DNA from: Lutibacter sp.
GTDB lineage: Bacteria > Bacteroidota > Bacteroidia > Flavobacteriales > Flavobacteriaceae
DNA length: 64,000 nucleotides
NCBI GenBank assembly: GCA_030683995.1
Contig: JAUXPH010000058.1
Location: 1 to 64,000, forward strand
Reading direction: 5' to 3'
This document shows, piece after piece, positions 17,959 through 26,115 of the stretch (position 1 is its first letter; the number at the start of each line of letters is the position of its first letter). A model generated the notes under the pieces. That model was given only the letters and a program-made list of their open reading frames with translations, was not told the DNA's origin and ran no database searches. The translations under genes were made by a program, and so were the position numbers.

Positions 17959-18825
17959 TTGAAAGAATCATTGCGCAAATCAAATTGGAAAACCAAACTT
18001 TATCAAATTATTTATGAAGCGGATACTGTTGCGGGAAAAAGTTTTGATATTGTTCTAATCATTGCTATTTTATTCAGTATTGTACTTGTAATGCTTGAAA
18101 GTGTTGAAAGTTTTGATGCCAAATATCACAATTTCTTAAATGTATCAGAATGGGTGATCACAATTTTATTTACCCTGGAATATTTTGCACGAATACTGGT
18201 CATCAATAAACCCCGTAAATATATTTTCAGTTTTTATGGAATTATCGATTTTCTGGCAACAATCCCTAAATATATATCGTTAATACTTGTTGGAACGCAG
18301 GCATTAATTGTGCTGCGTGCATTAAGGTTGCTCAGGATATTCAGAATCTTAAAACTAACAAGGTATTTGGGCGCTTCCATTAATTTAACAACCGCATTAA
18401 AAGCAAGCAAAACCAAAATTCTGATATTTTTATTTAGTGTATTGGTGCTCACCATAATTTTGGGCACCGTAATGTATTTAGTGGAAGGACCCAAAAATGG
18501 TTTTACAAGCATCCCTATTAGTATGTATTGGGCCATCGTTACGCTTACAACCGTAGGTTATGGTGATTTATCGCCCAGTACGCCATTTGGACAATTTATT
18601 GCAAGTTTTGTGATGATTTTAGGATATGGAATTATTGCTGTGCCTACGGGAATTGTAACTTCAGAAATCAGCAAACAAGATGATAAAATTCATACCAACA
18701 CACAATCTTGTCCGCACTGTTTGGAGGACAGCCATTTAGATGATTCCGAATTTTGTCATAAATGTGGTGGAAATTTAAATGATGAAACGAGCATTACAAA
18801 TTTTGACACACAAAGGAATGATTAA
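17959..18825 (+). CDS. Six-TM voltage-gated-type potassium channel with C-terminal zinc ribbon
   Basis: 288 aa from a TTG start. Six transmembrane segments; S4 carries regularly spaced Arg (LRALRLLRIFRILKLTRYL), and the pore loop TLTTVGYGDLSP holds the K+ filter. After S6 comes a cytosolic double-CxxC ribbon (CPHC...CHKC, about 250-275). The last residues, beginning DETSITNFDTQ, are encoded by the dispersed start-codon repeat that leads into miaA, so the tail looks acquired. Confidence 0.9.
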   Translation: MKESLRKSNWKTKLYQIIYEADTVAGKSFDIVLIIAILFSIVLVMLESVESFDAKYHNFLNVSEWVITILFTLEYFARILVINKPRKYIFSFYGIIDFLATIPKYISLILVGTQALIVLRALRLLRIFRILKLTRYLGASINLTTALKASKTKILIFLFSVLVLTIILGTVMYLVEGPKNGFTSIPISMYWAIVTLTTVGYGDLSPSTPFGQFIASFVMILGYGIIAVPTGIVTSEISKQDDKIHTNTQSCPHCLEDSHLDDSEFCHKCGGNLNDETSITNFDTQRND

Positions 18826-18872
18826 TGGCGAACTGCATCTGTTACCGCTAAAAAATAAAAATTAAACAGATG
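18782..18872 (+). repeat. Start-codon repeat, locus A (one unit), ends on miaA ATG
   Basis: One unit running from ATGAAACGAGCA at 18782 to the miaA ATG (18870-18872). Arms CATCTGTT (18836-18843) and AACAGATG (18865-18872) could pair and enclose the start codon. Its 5' third is translated as the channel's C-terminus. Confidence 0.85.
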
Positions 18873-19781
18873 AATAACTATTTAATCACCGTGATTGGCG
18901 CCACTGCCATTGGCAAAACAGCTTTGAGCATTCAGTTGGCTCAGCATTTTAATGCAGAAATTATTTCGTGCGATTCGCGCCAGTTTTATAAAGAAATGAA
19001 CATTGGCACCGCGGTTCCTTCTGATGAAGAATTGGCTGCTGCTCCGCATCATTTCATACAAAATATATCAATTTTTGATCATTATAGCGTTGGGCAATTT
19101 GAAAAAGACGCGCTTAAAAAATTAGATGAATTATTTTTGATAAACAATATTGTTGTGATGGTTGGCGGAAGCGGTCTGTACACCAACGCCGTAATTGAAG
19201 GTTTTGATGATTTTCCTGAAATTGCTTCTGAAAATAGACTGAAACTCAACAAACAAATTGAAAATGGTGAAATAGAAATCCTCCAAAATCAGTTAAAAGA
19301 ATTAGATCCTGAATCATATAATGACATAGAAATTGAAAATCCGCACCGCTTAATCAGGGCTTTGGAAATTTGTATTGGAACCGGAAAGCCCTATTCTTCC
19401 TTTAAAAATAAGAACAAAGCAAAACGAAATTTTATTCCGATAAAAATTGGCCTCACCGCCGATAGGGAAATAATGTACAACCGCATCAACCAAAGAGTTG
19501 ATATCATGCTGCAGGAAGGCTTGATTGAAGAAGCCAAAAAATTGTATCCGCATAAAGAACTGAATGCTTTGCAAACAGTTGGTTACCGAGAATTATTCGA
19601 TTATTTCGACGGAAAATATTCACTGGAATTCGCTATTGAAGAAATTAAAAAAAACACGCGACGTTTTGCAAAACGGCAAGTGACCTGGAACAAAAAAAAT
19701 GAAACCATTCATTGGTTCGATTTTAAAACAAGCCCTTCAGAAATCATTAATAAAATTGAAAAAATAATTCACCTTGAATAA
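18870..19781 (+). CDS. miaA: tRNA dimethylallyltransferase
   Basis: Transfers a dimethylallyl group to A37 of tRNAs reading UNN codons. 303 aa with the P-loop GATAIGKTA (about 9-17), the conserved DSRQFYKEMNIGTA, VGGSGLYTNAVIEG and QTVGYRELFDYFDG segments. Start ATG is the terminal ATG of the dispersed repeat. Confidence 0.96.
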   Translation: MNNYLITVIGATAIGKTALSIQLAQHFNAEIISCDSRQFYKEMNIGTAVPSDEELAAAPHHFIQNISIFDHYSVGQFEKDALKKLDELFLINNIVVMVGGSGLYTNAVIEGFDDFPEIASENRLKLNKQIENGEIEILQNQLKELDPESYNDIEIENPHRLIRALEICIGTGKPYSSFKNKNKAKRNFIPIKIGLTADREIMYNRINQRVDIMLQEGLIEEAKKLYPHKELNALQTVGYRELFDYFDGKYSLEFAIEEIKKNTRRFAKRQVTWNKKNETIHWFDFKTSPSEIINKIEKIIHLE

Positions 19782-20538
19782 AACCGAGCTCAAAGAGTTT
19801 TTGGATGAAAAAGTTGTCCAATATAACAATCCAAAGTTTATTGACAGTGATCCCATTCAAATTCCGTATCAATTTTCATTGAAGGAAGATATAGAAATTT
19901 CCGCATTTTTAACAGCTACCATTGCCTGGGGAAATCGAAAATCTATTATAAAAAATGCCTTTACTATGATGGATTTGTTGGGCAATTCGCCTTACGATTT
20001 TGTATTGAACCACAAACCGCATCATTTAGACAACATTGAACATTTTGTGCACCGGACTTTTAATGTGGACGATTTTAAGTATTTTATCACCGCGTTGCAT
20101 CATATTTATAAAAATCACGGTGGAATGGAAAATGTGTTTTCTAAAAACGCGACTTTAAATTCCACGCAATCGGCTATTCATGAGTTCAAAAAAATATTTT
20201 TTGAAATTCCGCATTTGGAAAGAACCAAAAAACACATTTCCGATCCCTTAAATAATTCGGCAGCGAAACGCATTAATATGTTTTTAAGGTGGATGGTCAG
20301 AAATGACAATACAGGGGTGGATTTCGGGATTTGGAATAGCCTCTCGCCTGCCCAACTCTCTTGTCCGCTCGACGTTCATTCGGGGAATCTTGCACGTAAA
20401 TTAGGACTTTTAACCAGAAAACAAAACGACGCCAAAGCATTGGCTGAATTGGATGCCAGTTTGCGAAAAATGGACAAAAATGATCCCGTAAAATATGATT
20501 TTGCCTTGTTCGGATTGGGTGTTTTTGAGAAATTTTAG
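19774..20538 (+). CDS. TIGR02757 family protein
   Basis: 254 aa from a TTG start overlapping miaA by 8 bp. Helical protein with the features of the TIGR02757 family: FLTATIAWGNRKSIIKNAF near residues 40-60, RINMFLRWMVR, PLDVHSGNLARKLGLL and a C-terminal DPVKYDFALFGLGV. These resemble an HhH-type DNA-glycosylase fold with a late Asp (KYDFAL), but activity has not been assigned to my knowledge. Coupled to miaA by position only. Confidence 0.8.
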   Translation: MNKTELKEFLDEKVVQYNNPKFIDSDPIQIPYQFSLKEDIEISAFLTATIAWGNRKSIIKNAFTMMDLLGNSPYDFVLNHKPHHLDNIEHFVHRTFNVDDFKYFITALHHIYKNHGGMENVFSKNATLNSTQSAIHEFKKIFFEIPHLERTKKHISDPLNNSAAKRINMFLRWMVRNDNTGVDFGIWNSLSPAQLSCPLDVHSGNLARKLGLLTRKQNDAKALAELDASLRKMDKNDPVKYDFALFGLGVFEKF

Positions 20539-20571
20539 AAATTATTAAAATCTATTTAAAACAGTAATTTT

Positions 20572-21441
20572 CTATAAATCAATCAAATACCCTATAGATA
20601 AATTAAAAAATCCGGTATTTTTAAGATTGGATTCATCACCGATGGCATTGGGGAAATTGAGGTTATAACCCGCTTCAAAGTCAAATGATTTTGTGCTATA
20701 AATCAATGGCAGATTTATTTGGGTATTTATCAAATCAAACACATCATTTTCTGTATACTGGGTTACCAATTGTCCGTTTTGACTGACAATCCTGGCCAGT
20801 TCAATGGTTTGTTTTCCGGCGATAATATTTAATTGCGGTTTAAACTTTAAGCTTGTATTTTTCGTTTTCAGTAAATTTACATCCACAAAACTTCTTGAGG
20901 CTATTTCAAATGATTGCTCTTCTCCAAATAAGTAGGATCCCGATAATTGCGTGCCCAACGTTCGCTTTTTATTTCGAACGCCAAGACCAACATTAAAGGT
21001 ATTTGTGAAAATATTATCAATATCATTGGCATAAAAATATCTTGAATAAGATACGGAATACTTAAAAAGTTTATCTTTTCCAATATTTCTTCCAAAACCA
21101 ACAGTAGCAGTGGTTACGTCCCATTTCGGAACAAATTCACTGTAATAAATTCCAGACAAGCCGGCAAATATTCCATTAGAATGTACATATGTAATTTGTG
21201 GAGTCAAATTGTATTGATCAATGTCTATATCGCGTCCTGAAAAATAGGTGTCACTGTTATAAGTTGTTGAAATGTATAAAAATTGATAATTTTTAAGTGA
21301 TGCCGCCAATTCATTGATGATGTCATCTTCCATAAAAAGCTCATCTATTAAATCGTTTATTTCTTTTTCTTTTGTGGGTTCTTGTGAATATGCGAAAGTA
21401 AGTCCGAAAAACAACCATAATAAAGTGACGTATTTTTTCAT
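20572..21441 (-). CDS. Secreted/outer-membrane beta-barrel-like protein
   Basis: 289 aa. Signal peptide MKKYVTLLWLFFGLTFAYSQ, a short acidic helical segment (KEINDLIDELFMEDDII) and then alternating beta strands rich in aromatic residues with a final strand ending in L, as in outer-membrane barrels. No family recognised. Its ATG (21441) is the terminal ATG of a two-unit start-codon repeat. Confidence 0.7.
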   Translation of the reverse strand: MKKYVTLLWLFFGLTFAYSQEPTKEKEINDLIDELFMEDDIINELAASLKNYQFLYISTTYNSDTYFSGRDIDIDQYNLTPQITYVHSNGIFAGLSGIYYSEFVPKWDVTTATVGFGRNIGKDKLFKYSVSYSRYFYANDIDNIFTNTFNVGLGVRNKKRTLGTQLSGSYLFGEEQSFEIASRSFVDVNLLKTKNTSLKFKPQLNIIAGKQTIELARIVSQNGQLVTQYTENDVFDLINTQINLPLIYSTKSFDFEAGYNLNFPNAIGDESNLKNTGFFNLSIGYLIDL

Positions 21442-21616
21442 CTGTTTATCTTTTATTTTTTATTGGTGCAGATGCTGTTCGCTATTAATCATTCTACTGT
21501 GTATCAAAATTTGTTATGCTCGTTTCATCTGTTTAAATTTTATTTTTTAGCGGTAACAGCTGCTGTTCGCTATTAATCATTCCTTCGTGTATCAAAATTT
21601 GTTATGCTCGTTTCAT
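21439..21616 (-). repeat. Start-codon repeat, locus B (two tandem units)
   Basis: Minus-strand units begin with ATG at 21616 and 21528; the second ends on the ATG of the barrel gene (21439-21441). Each unit begins ATGAAACGAGCATAA (MKRA-stop) and carries a CATCTG/CAGATG-type arm pair around an A-rich loop. Confidence 0.85.
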
Positions 21617-21630
21617 TTTGAAATAAATTA

Positions 21631-21660
21631 AAAAGTGGCTGAGTTTCCCCAACCACTTTT
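21631..21660 (-). terminator. Terminator of the sigma/Spy-like unit
   Basis: Arms AAAAGTGGTTG and CAGCCACTTTT (minus strand, one G-U pair) close a short loop 19 bp after the Spy-like stop, ending in a T run. Confidence 0.75.
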
Positions 21661-21678
21661 AGATTAACTATTTATTAA

Positions 21679-22164
21679 TTAATTTCCTCCATTATTGTGC
21701 ATTCGCTGTCTTCTTTGCTCTCTAACGGTTTCTCGCATTTCGCCACTGCCCTGTGTTTCTCTGTTCATTTGCATTCTGCTGCGAATTTGCTGGCGTTGTT
21801 CGGCAGTCATCGAATTTCTAAACGCTTGTTTGCTTTCTTGAACACTTAATCGGTGTTCTTGCATCAATGCTTTTTGTGTTTCAGTCAAGGATTTCATTAA
21901 AGCATCGTGACGTTCCTGGCGGGTTAAATCATTGTTGTCGAAAATAGCCAATTGGGATTCGGTAAGACTTGCTCTGAACAATTCTCTTTTTTCTTTGATT
22001 CTGTCTCTTTGTTCCTGAATCAATTGTTTTTGTTCAGATGTCATAGTTTCTACAGCGGCTTTATTCATATTTTTGCCCCTGTTTTGGTTTTGTTGCGCTT
22101 CTACGTTTGAAATTCCAACCAGCAATACAAATACTGCTAACGCGATTATTTTTATTGATTTCAT
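21679..22164 (-). CDS. Spy/CpxP-like periplasmic Gln/Arg/Glu-rich protein
   Basis: 161 aa. Signal peptide (MKSIKIIALAVFVLLVGISNVEAQ) then a charged, helical protein with repeated LTETQ/LTESQ/MTAEQR motifs (MTSEQKQLIQ, LTESQLAIF, LTETQKALM, MTAEQRQQI). This LTxxQ periodicity is the signature of Spy/CpxP chaperone-like proteins. Last gene of the sigma factor/anti-sigma unit, so probably an envelope-stress output of that system (inference). Confidence 0.78.
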   Translation of the reverse strand: MKSIKIIALAVFVLLVGISNVEAQQNQNRGKNMNKAAVETMTSEQKQLIQEQRDRIKEKRELFRASLTESQLAIFDNNDLTRQERHDALMKSLTETQKALMQEHRLSVQESKQAFRNSMTAEQRQQIRSRMQMNRETQGSGEMRETVREQRRQRMHNNGGN

Positions 22165-22262
22165 CTTTTTAATTTTTAAATTAATATTTATATTTTTTAT
22201 GAACGTTCTACTGTTTAGACCTAAGCTTTTTAAAATAGTTTGAAATTTTGAAAAAACTTAAT

Positions 22263-22730
22263 CTAATTAGACAGCACTTCTTCATAAACCAATTCTTCTA
22301 ACACATAATTGTTAACAAATTCATCAATTTCATTGTCCGGAACAAAAAGGGAAGTTATTAAAATATCATCCTCCTTAAATTCTCCTTGCGCTAAATTGTT
22401 GTTTTGAAAGAGCTCAATGGTATCTGAAACAATTGCGGGAACATTGTTAAATGATGGAAGCACATTCGGCTTAAAAACTGAAACTGCAAAAATTATGGCG
22501 ATGGATGCCGCTGCAGCCCAAATAATTCTTTTTCTTGAAAAAAGGTAAAACCTTTTCTCTTTTTGGTTTGAAACCTTTTCCAAAATATTTATTTTGGATT
22601 GAAAAAAATAATTTTCTGGTGTTTTAAGACCCAGTGCTGATGAATGCATTTCTTTCATTTTCCTGTCGAAAGAAATTTGCTCGTCTGTTTTTAATTTTGA
22701 ATCCATAATATGATTGTTTAATTTCTTCAT
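22263..22730 (-). CDS. Single-pass membrane protein, probable anti-sigma factor
   Basis: 155 aa. Cytoplasmic N-terminal half (to about residue 68), one transmembrane helix (IIWAAAASIAIIFAVSVF, about 69-87) and an acidic periplasmic tail. The layout and its start 9 bp after the ECF sigma gene fit an anti-sigma factor, although no ZAS zinc motif (HxxxCxxC) is present. Confidence 0.68.
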   Translation of the reverse strand: MKKLNNHIMDSKLKTDEQISFDRKMKEMHSSALGLKTPENYFFQSKINILEKVSNQKEKRFYLFSRKRIIWAAAASIAIIFAVSVFKPNVLPSFNNVPAIVSDTIELFQNNNLAQGEFKEDDILITSLFVPDNEIDEFVNNYVLEELVYEEVLSN

Positions 22731-22739
22731 AACATATAG

Positions 22740-23306
22740 TTAGACCTTGTTTTTTGAAAATAGTTCAACAGCCAGCATATTTTTTTCAATATGTTTGACG
22801 GTGTTGTAATAAGCAGACTTTAAAGTGCCTTCTTTTATTTCCAAAATGTCTGATATTTCACGAAATTTTAAATCGTCATAATATTTCATTTGAAATATTT
22901 GCCGCTCTTTTTCTGGTAATTCTGATAATATTCTCTGTAGTTTTAATTGGATTTCATCGCCTTCAAAAAATGCATCATCCACCAAATTATTTAAATATTT
23001 ATGGCTGACATCATCCAGTGAGGAATGGTTCTTTTTTTTATTTTCTTCTAAAAACCGCAGCGATTCATTATAGGCTATGCGGTACATCCAAGTATGCAGC
23101 GTGCTTTTTTGCTGAAAATTTGGAAGACTTTTATAAATTCTTAAAAAAGTGTTTTGAAGCACATCATCAGCGTTTTCGTGGGTAATAACCAGTTTTCTGA
23201 TATGCCAATACAAGCGTTCCTGATAAAGCTCCAATAATTTATTAAAGGCTTTATCCTTTTCTTTATGATTCAATAAATCCCTTATGAATTCGCCTTCGCT
23301 GGTCAA
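22740..23306 (-). CDS. ECF-type RNA polymerase sigma factor
   Basis: 188 aa from a TTG at 23306 (no ATG in frame at a sensible place). Region 2 (NADDVLQNTFLRIYKSLPNFQQKSTLHTWMYRIAYN) and region 4 (LPEKERQIFQMKYYDDLKFREISDILEIKEGTLKS) are clear. Followed by a probable anti-sigma gene and a Spy-like gene. Probably governs envelope stress. Confidence 0.92.
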   Translation of the reverse strand: MTSEGEFIRDLLNHKEKDKAFNKLLELYQERLYWHIRKLVITHENADDVLQNTFLRIYKSLPNFQQKSTLHTWMYRIAYNESLRFLEENKKKNHSSLDDVSHKYLNNLVDDAFFEGDEIQLKLQRILSELPEKERQIFQMKYYDDLKFREISDILEIKEGTLKSAYYNTVKHIEKNMLAVELFSKNKV

Positions 23307-23665
23307 AATATTTTTGGTTTAGTCGCTTTATAATTTTGTTAGACCTATAAAAAACCGAAAAGTTTAAAACTTCTGCCAGAAATTTTATACGTTTTAATCG
23401 GATTTGGTTATTATGAGTTAACTATTTGAAATTATTCATTTTAATTGTCAATTGTAAAGAGTGTGAGCTAGCCCTAAAAATAATTGTTTTTTTAACCGCA
23501 ATCCCGATAGCTATCGGGACGCAAGGAAAAATACGCAAAGAACGCCAAAAATGAAGTAATTTAAAACGCTTTGGAATATTGCGGCTGGACATTTTAATTA
23601 TCAATTTTTAATTATTCGTTCAACAAAAGGGTAACGCCAACCAAAAAGGCAGGCAGGTCCAAATT
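23307..23665. other. Intergenic region with an 18-bp palindrome
   Basis: 359 bp between aroQ and the sigma gene. It contains the palindrome TCCCGATAGCTATCGGGA (23502-23519) flanked by sequence reading ACGCAAGGAAAAATACGC, a common Bacteroidota intergenic repeat type; a related interrupted copy is at 38741-38758. No ORF supported. Confidence 0.65.
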
Positions 23666-24079
23666 TTAGATAAAACTTTCTAAGGCCAACTCGTAACTTT
23701 GGAGTCCGAAACCGGCAATAATTCCTTTTGCATTGGGCGCTATATAGGAAACGTGGCGAAATTCCTCGCGTGCGTACACATTGGAAATATGCACTTCAAT
23801 TACCGGAGTTTCAATGCCTTTTATGGCGTCGCCAATGGCAATGGAAGTGTGCGTATAAGCGCCCGCATTTAAAATAATGCCGTCGAAACCAAAGCCAACT
23901 TCGTGCAATTTATTAATGATTTCACCTTCTACATTGCTTTGGAAATAGTGCAATTCCACATCCGCATATTTTTTTTTCAAACTTTCAAAAAATTGATCGA
24001 AGGTTAAATTTCCGTAAATTAAAGGTTCACGTCTGCCAAGCAGGTTTAGGTTTGGGCCGTTTAATATTAAAATTTTCAT
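23666..24079 (-). CDS. aroQ: Type II 3-dehydroquinate dehydratase
   Basis: Third step of the shikimate pathway. 137 aa, normal length. Family motifs: ILILNGPNLNLLGRREP at the N-terminus with the catalytic Tyr in EPLIYG, LNAGAYTHTSIAIGDAI and VIEVHISN with the active-site His. The start is the ATG at 24079, which is the last ATG of the start-codon repeat; in-frame codons further upstream are repeat sequence. Confidence 0.95.
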   Translation of the reverse strand: MKILILNGPNLNLLGRREPLIYGNLTFDQFFESLKKKYADVELHYFQSNVEGEIINKLHEVGFGFDGIILNAGAYTHTSIAIGDAIKGIETPVIEVHISNVYAREEFRHVSYIAPNAKGIIAGFGLQSYELALESFI

Positions 24080-24291
24080 CTGTTTATATTTAATTTTTTT
24101 TTGGTACAGATGCAGCTTGCCCGCCTGCCGGCTGGTCGCCATTAATCATTCTGCAGTGTATCATAATTTGTGACGCTCGATTCATCTGTTTATATTTTAT
24201 TTTTTATTGGTACAGATGCAGCTTGCCCGCCTGCCGGCTGGTCGCCATTAATCATTCTGCTGTGTATCAAAATTTGTTATGCTCGTTTCAT
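24077..24291 (-). repeat. Start-codon repeat, locus C (two tandem units)
   Basis: Minus-strand units start with ATG at 24291 and 24185; the second ends on the aroQ ATG (24077-24079). Unit spacing is 106 bp because both carry a GC-rich insert (CCAGCCGGCAGGCGGGC) absent from the shorter loci. Arms CATCTGT and ACAGATG are intact in both. Confidence 0.85.
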
Positions 24292-24319
24292 ACCATAAAA
24301 GTATTATAAAATTTTAACA

Positions 24320-24350
24320 AAAAAAAACGGAAGCGTTGGCTTCCGTTTTT
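24320..24350 (-). terminator. Terminator of barrel paralog 2
   Basis: CGGAAGC-GTTG-CGAAGGC-type hairpin (CGGAAGC at 24328-24334, GCTTCCG at 24339-24345) with A and T tracts on the two sides, 17 bp after the stop of the barrel gene. Nearly the same terminator follows the upstream paralog. Confidence 0.85.
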
Positions 24351-24366
24351 AATTCAATAAATTGTA

Positions 24367-24936
24367 TTAGAATTTGTATCCTACAGAAAAGGACAATACC
24401 GCATTTGAAATTTTTTCATCTCCACTGTCTTTTGCGATATTTGACAAACCGATATTGTATCGTGCTTGTGCAAATAATTTTTCGGTAAATCCGTAAGATA
24501 AACCAAAATTAGCGCCAAAATCTGTGGTTTCAAAGTAATCTTTTGCATCTTCATCGGCCAATTTTGCAGAAACTAAAAAACCTATCTGAGGTCCGGCTTC
24601 TAAATAAAATCTGTTTGCAACATCATATTTAAACATAATTGGCAAATTGATATAATTTAGAGCGAGGTCATCACTTAAAAAAAATACATCAAATAGCGGG
24701 TCTTTAATTGTAGTTCCCTGAGTAGAAAACAACAATTCCGGTTGTAGAAAAAAAGAATCTGCCAATGTAATTTCGGCAAAAAAGCCCACATTGAAACCAA
24801 CTAAAGCTTCATTATCAGAAATGTCACCTGACAAATTAGCCACGTTTAAGCCGGCCTTTGCACCAAAAGAAGTTTGGGCATTCACACTTACCATAGAAAT
24901 TAATGCAATTACTGCAACTAGAAGGATTTTCTTCAT
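24367..24936 (-). CDS. PorT-like outer-membrane beta-barrel protein (paralog 2)
   Basis: 189 aa. Signal peptide MKKILLVAVIALISMVSVNAQ, then an eight-stranded barrel of the outer-membrane beta-barrel (PorT/OmpA-like) type: FGAKAGLNVANLSG, ADSFFLQPELLFSTQG, YINLPIMFKYDVANRFYLEAGPQIGFL, final strand ending VGYKF. About 65-70% similar by eye to the gene at 25182, with the same promoter-side and terminator sequences: a tandem duplication. Role unknown. Confidence 0.88.
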   Translation of the reverse strand: MKKILLVAVIALISMVSVNAQTSFGAKAGLNVANLSGDISDNEALVGFNVGFFAEITLADSFFLQPELLFSTQGTTIKDPLFDVFFLSDDLALNYINLPIMFKYDVANRFYLEAGPQIGFLVSAKLADEDAKDYFETTDFGANFGLSYGFTEKLFAQARYNIGLSNIAKDSGDEKISNAVLSFSVGYKF

Positions 24937-25132
24937 AATTTATTAATTTAAAATTAGCAGTATAAATATATTACTTTTTTATCAATAATATTATTTTAGG
25001 ATGCATTTTTTGCAAATACTGAAATAATTTAAAATTAACAATGAACTTTTTAATTAAATAAAACAGTCACATTCGCATTGTAACATTTCAAAATGAATTG
25101 GGTATACTTTAAAAGGGTTGTAAAATTTTAAC

Positions 25133-25166
25133 AAAAAAAAAACGGAAGCGTTGGCTTCCGATTTTA
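25133..25166 (-). terminator. Terminator of barrel paralog 1
   Basis: Same CGGAAGC-gttg-GCTTCCG hairpin as at 24320 (arms 25143-25149 and 25154-25160), preceded by a nine-A tract; duplicated with the gene. Confidence 0.85.
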
Positions 25167-25181
25167 ATTCAGTATAAAGTA

Positions 25182-25739
25182 TTAAAATTTATATCCTAAA
25201 GAAAAGGACAATACCGCATTTGAAACTTTATCAGTCCCTTCATTTTTGTAAATATCTGACAAACCGATATTGTATCGTGCTTGCGCAAATACATTTTCGG
25301 TAAATCCATAGGATAAACCAAAATTAGCGCCAAAATCTGTTTTTTCAAAGATGTCTTTAACGTCAACATCATCTCTTTTTGCAGACACTAAAAATCCAAC
25401 TTGAGGTCCGGCTTCTAAATAAAATCTGTTTGCAACATCATACTTGAACATAATTGGTAAATTGATGTAATCTAGATTTAATTTAGTTTTTGAAAGTAAC
25501 TGCTGATAATCATCTGTTCCTTGGGTTGAGTAGATCAATTCAGGTTGAATGTAAAAAGAGTCGGCCAATGCAATTTCGGCAAAAAGTCCCGCATTGAAAC
25601 CAATTAAAGATTTATTGCCTTCAATGTCTCCAATTAAAGTAGCAGAATTTACACCACCTTTTACCCCAAAAGAAGTTTGAGCATTAACACTCACTAAAGA
25701 AATTATTGCAATGACTGCAACTAAAACGATTTTTTTCAT
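25182..25739 (-). CDS. PorT-like outer-membrane beta-barrel protein (paralog 1)
   Basis: 185 aa, close paralog of the gene at 24367. Signal peptide MKKIVLVAVIAIISLVSVNAQ; strands FGVKGGVNSATLIG, ADSFYIQPELIYSTQG, YINLPIMFKYDVANRFYLEAGPQVGFL and a C-terminal LGYKF. The variable loops differ (KTKLNLD against LFDVFFLSDDLALN), while strand cores are almost the same, as expected for duplicated surface barrels. Confidence 0.88.
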   Translation of the reverse strand: MKKIVLVAVIAIISLVSVNAQTSFGVKGGVNSATLIGDIEGNKSLIGFNAGLFAEIALADSFYIQPELIYSTQGTDDYQQLLSKTKLNLDYINLPIMFKYDVANRFYLEAGPQVGFLVSAKRDDVDVKDIFEKTDFGANFGLSYGFTENVFAQARYNIGLSDIYKNEGTDKVSNAVLSFSLGYKF

Positions 25740-25895
25740 AATTTAATAATTTAAAATTAATAATAAACAAATGCATTGCATTTCTAGCAAATACAAGGTT
25801 TTGATACTTTTATTTTTAATATCAATTGTTGAGTTTACAACTACCGTGCCTAATTTATTATAACAACCCAAATCATTTATGATTACATTTACAAG

Positions 25896-26115
25896 ATGAA
25901 ACGATCATCACAAATTTTGATACTTAAAGGAATGATTAATAGCGAATTTACCTGCCGAGAGGCAGGCAGCATCTGTTACCAATAAAAAAATAGAAATTAT
26001 TCAGATGAAACGAGCATTCCAAATTTCGAAACATAAAAAAATGGTTAATGGCGAACCAGCCAGCCGGCAGGCAGGCAGCATCTGTTACCGCTAAAAAATA
26101 AAATTTAAACAGATG
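25896..26115 (+). repeat. Start-codon repeat, locus D (two tandem units), ends on xerD ATG
   Basis: Units 25896-26007 and 26005-26115; the last ATG is that of xerD. Both carry GC-rich inserts (CCTGCCGAGAGGCAGGCAG; CCAGCCAGCCGGCAGGCAGG) in front of the CATCTGTT arm. These are the most diverged copies in the window (for example ATTCCAAATTTCGAAAC). Confidence 0.85.

Noticed and set aside
24080-24142. N-terminal extension of aroQ (MATSRQAGKLHLYQ...)
   Set aside because: Also repeat sequence; dehydroquinate dehydratases begin at MKILILNGPN (24079).
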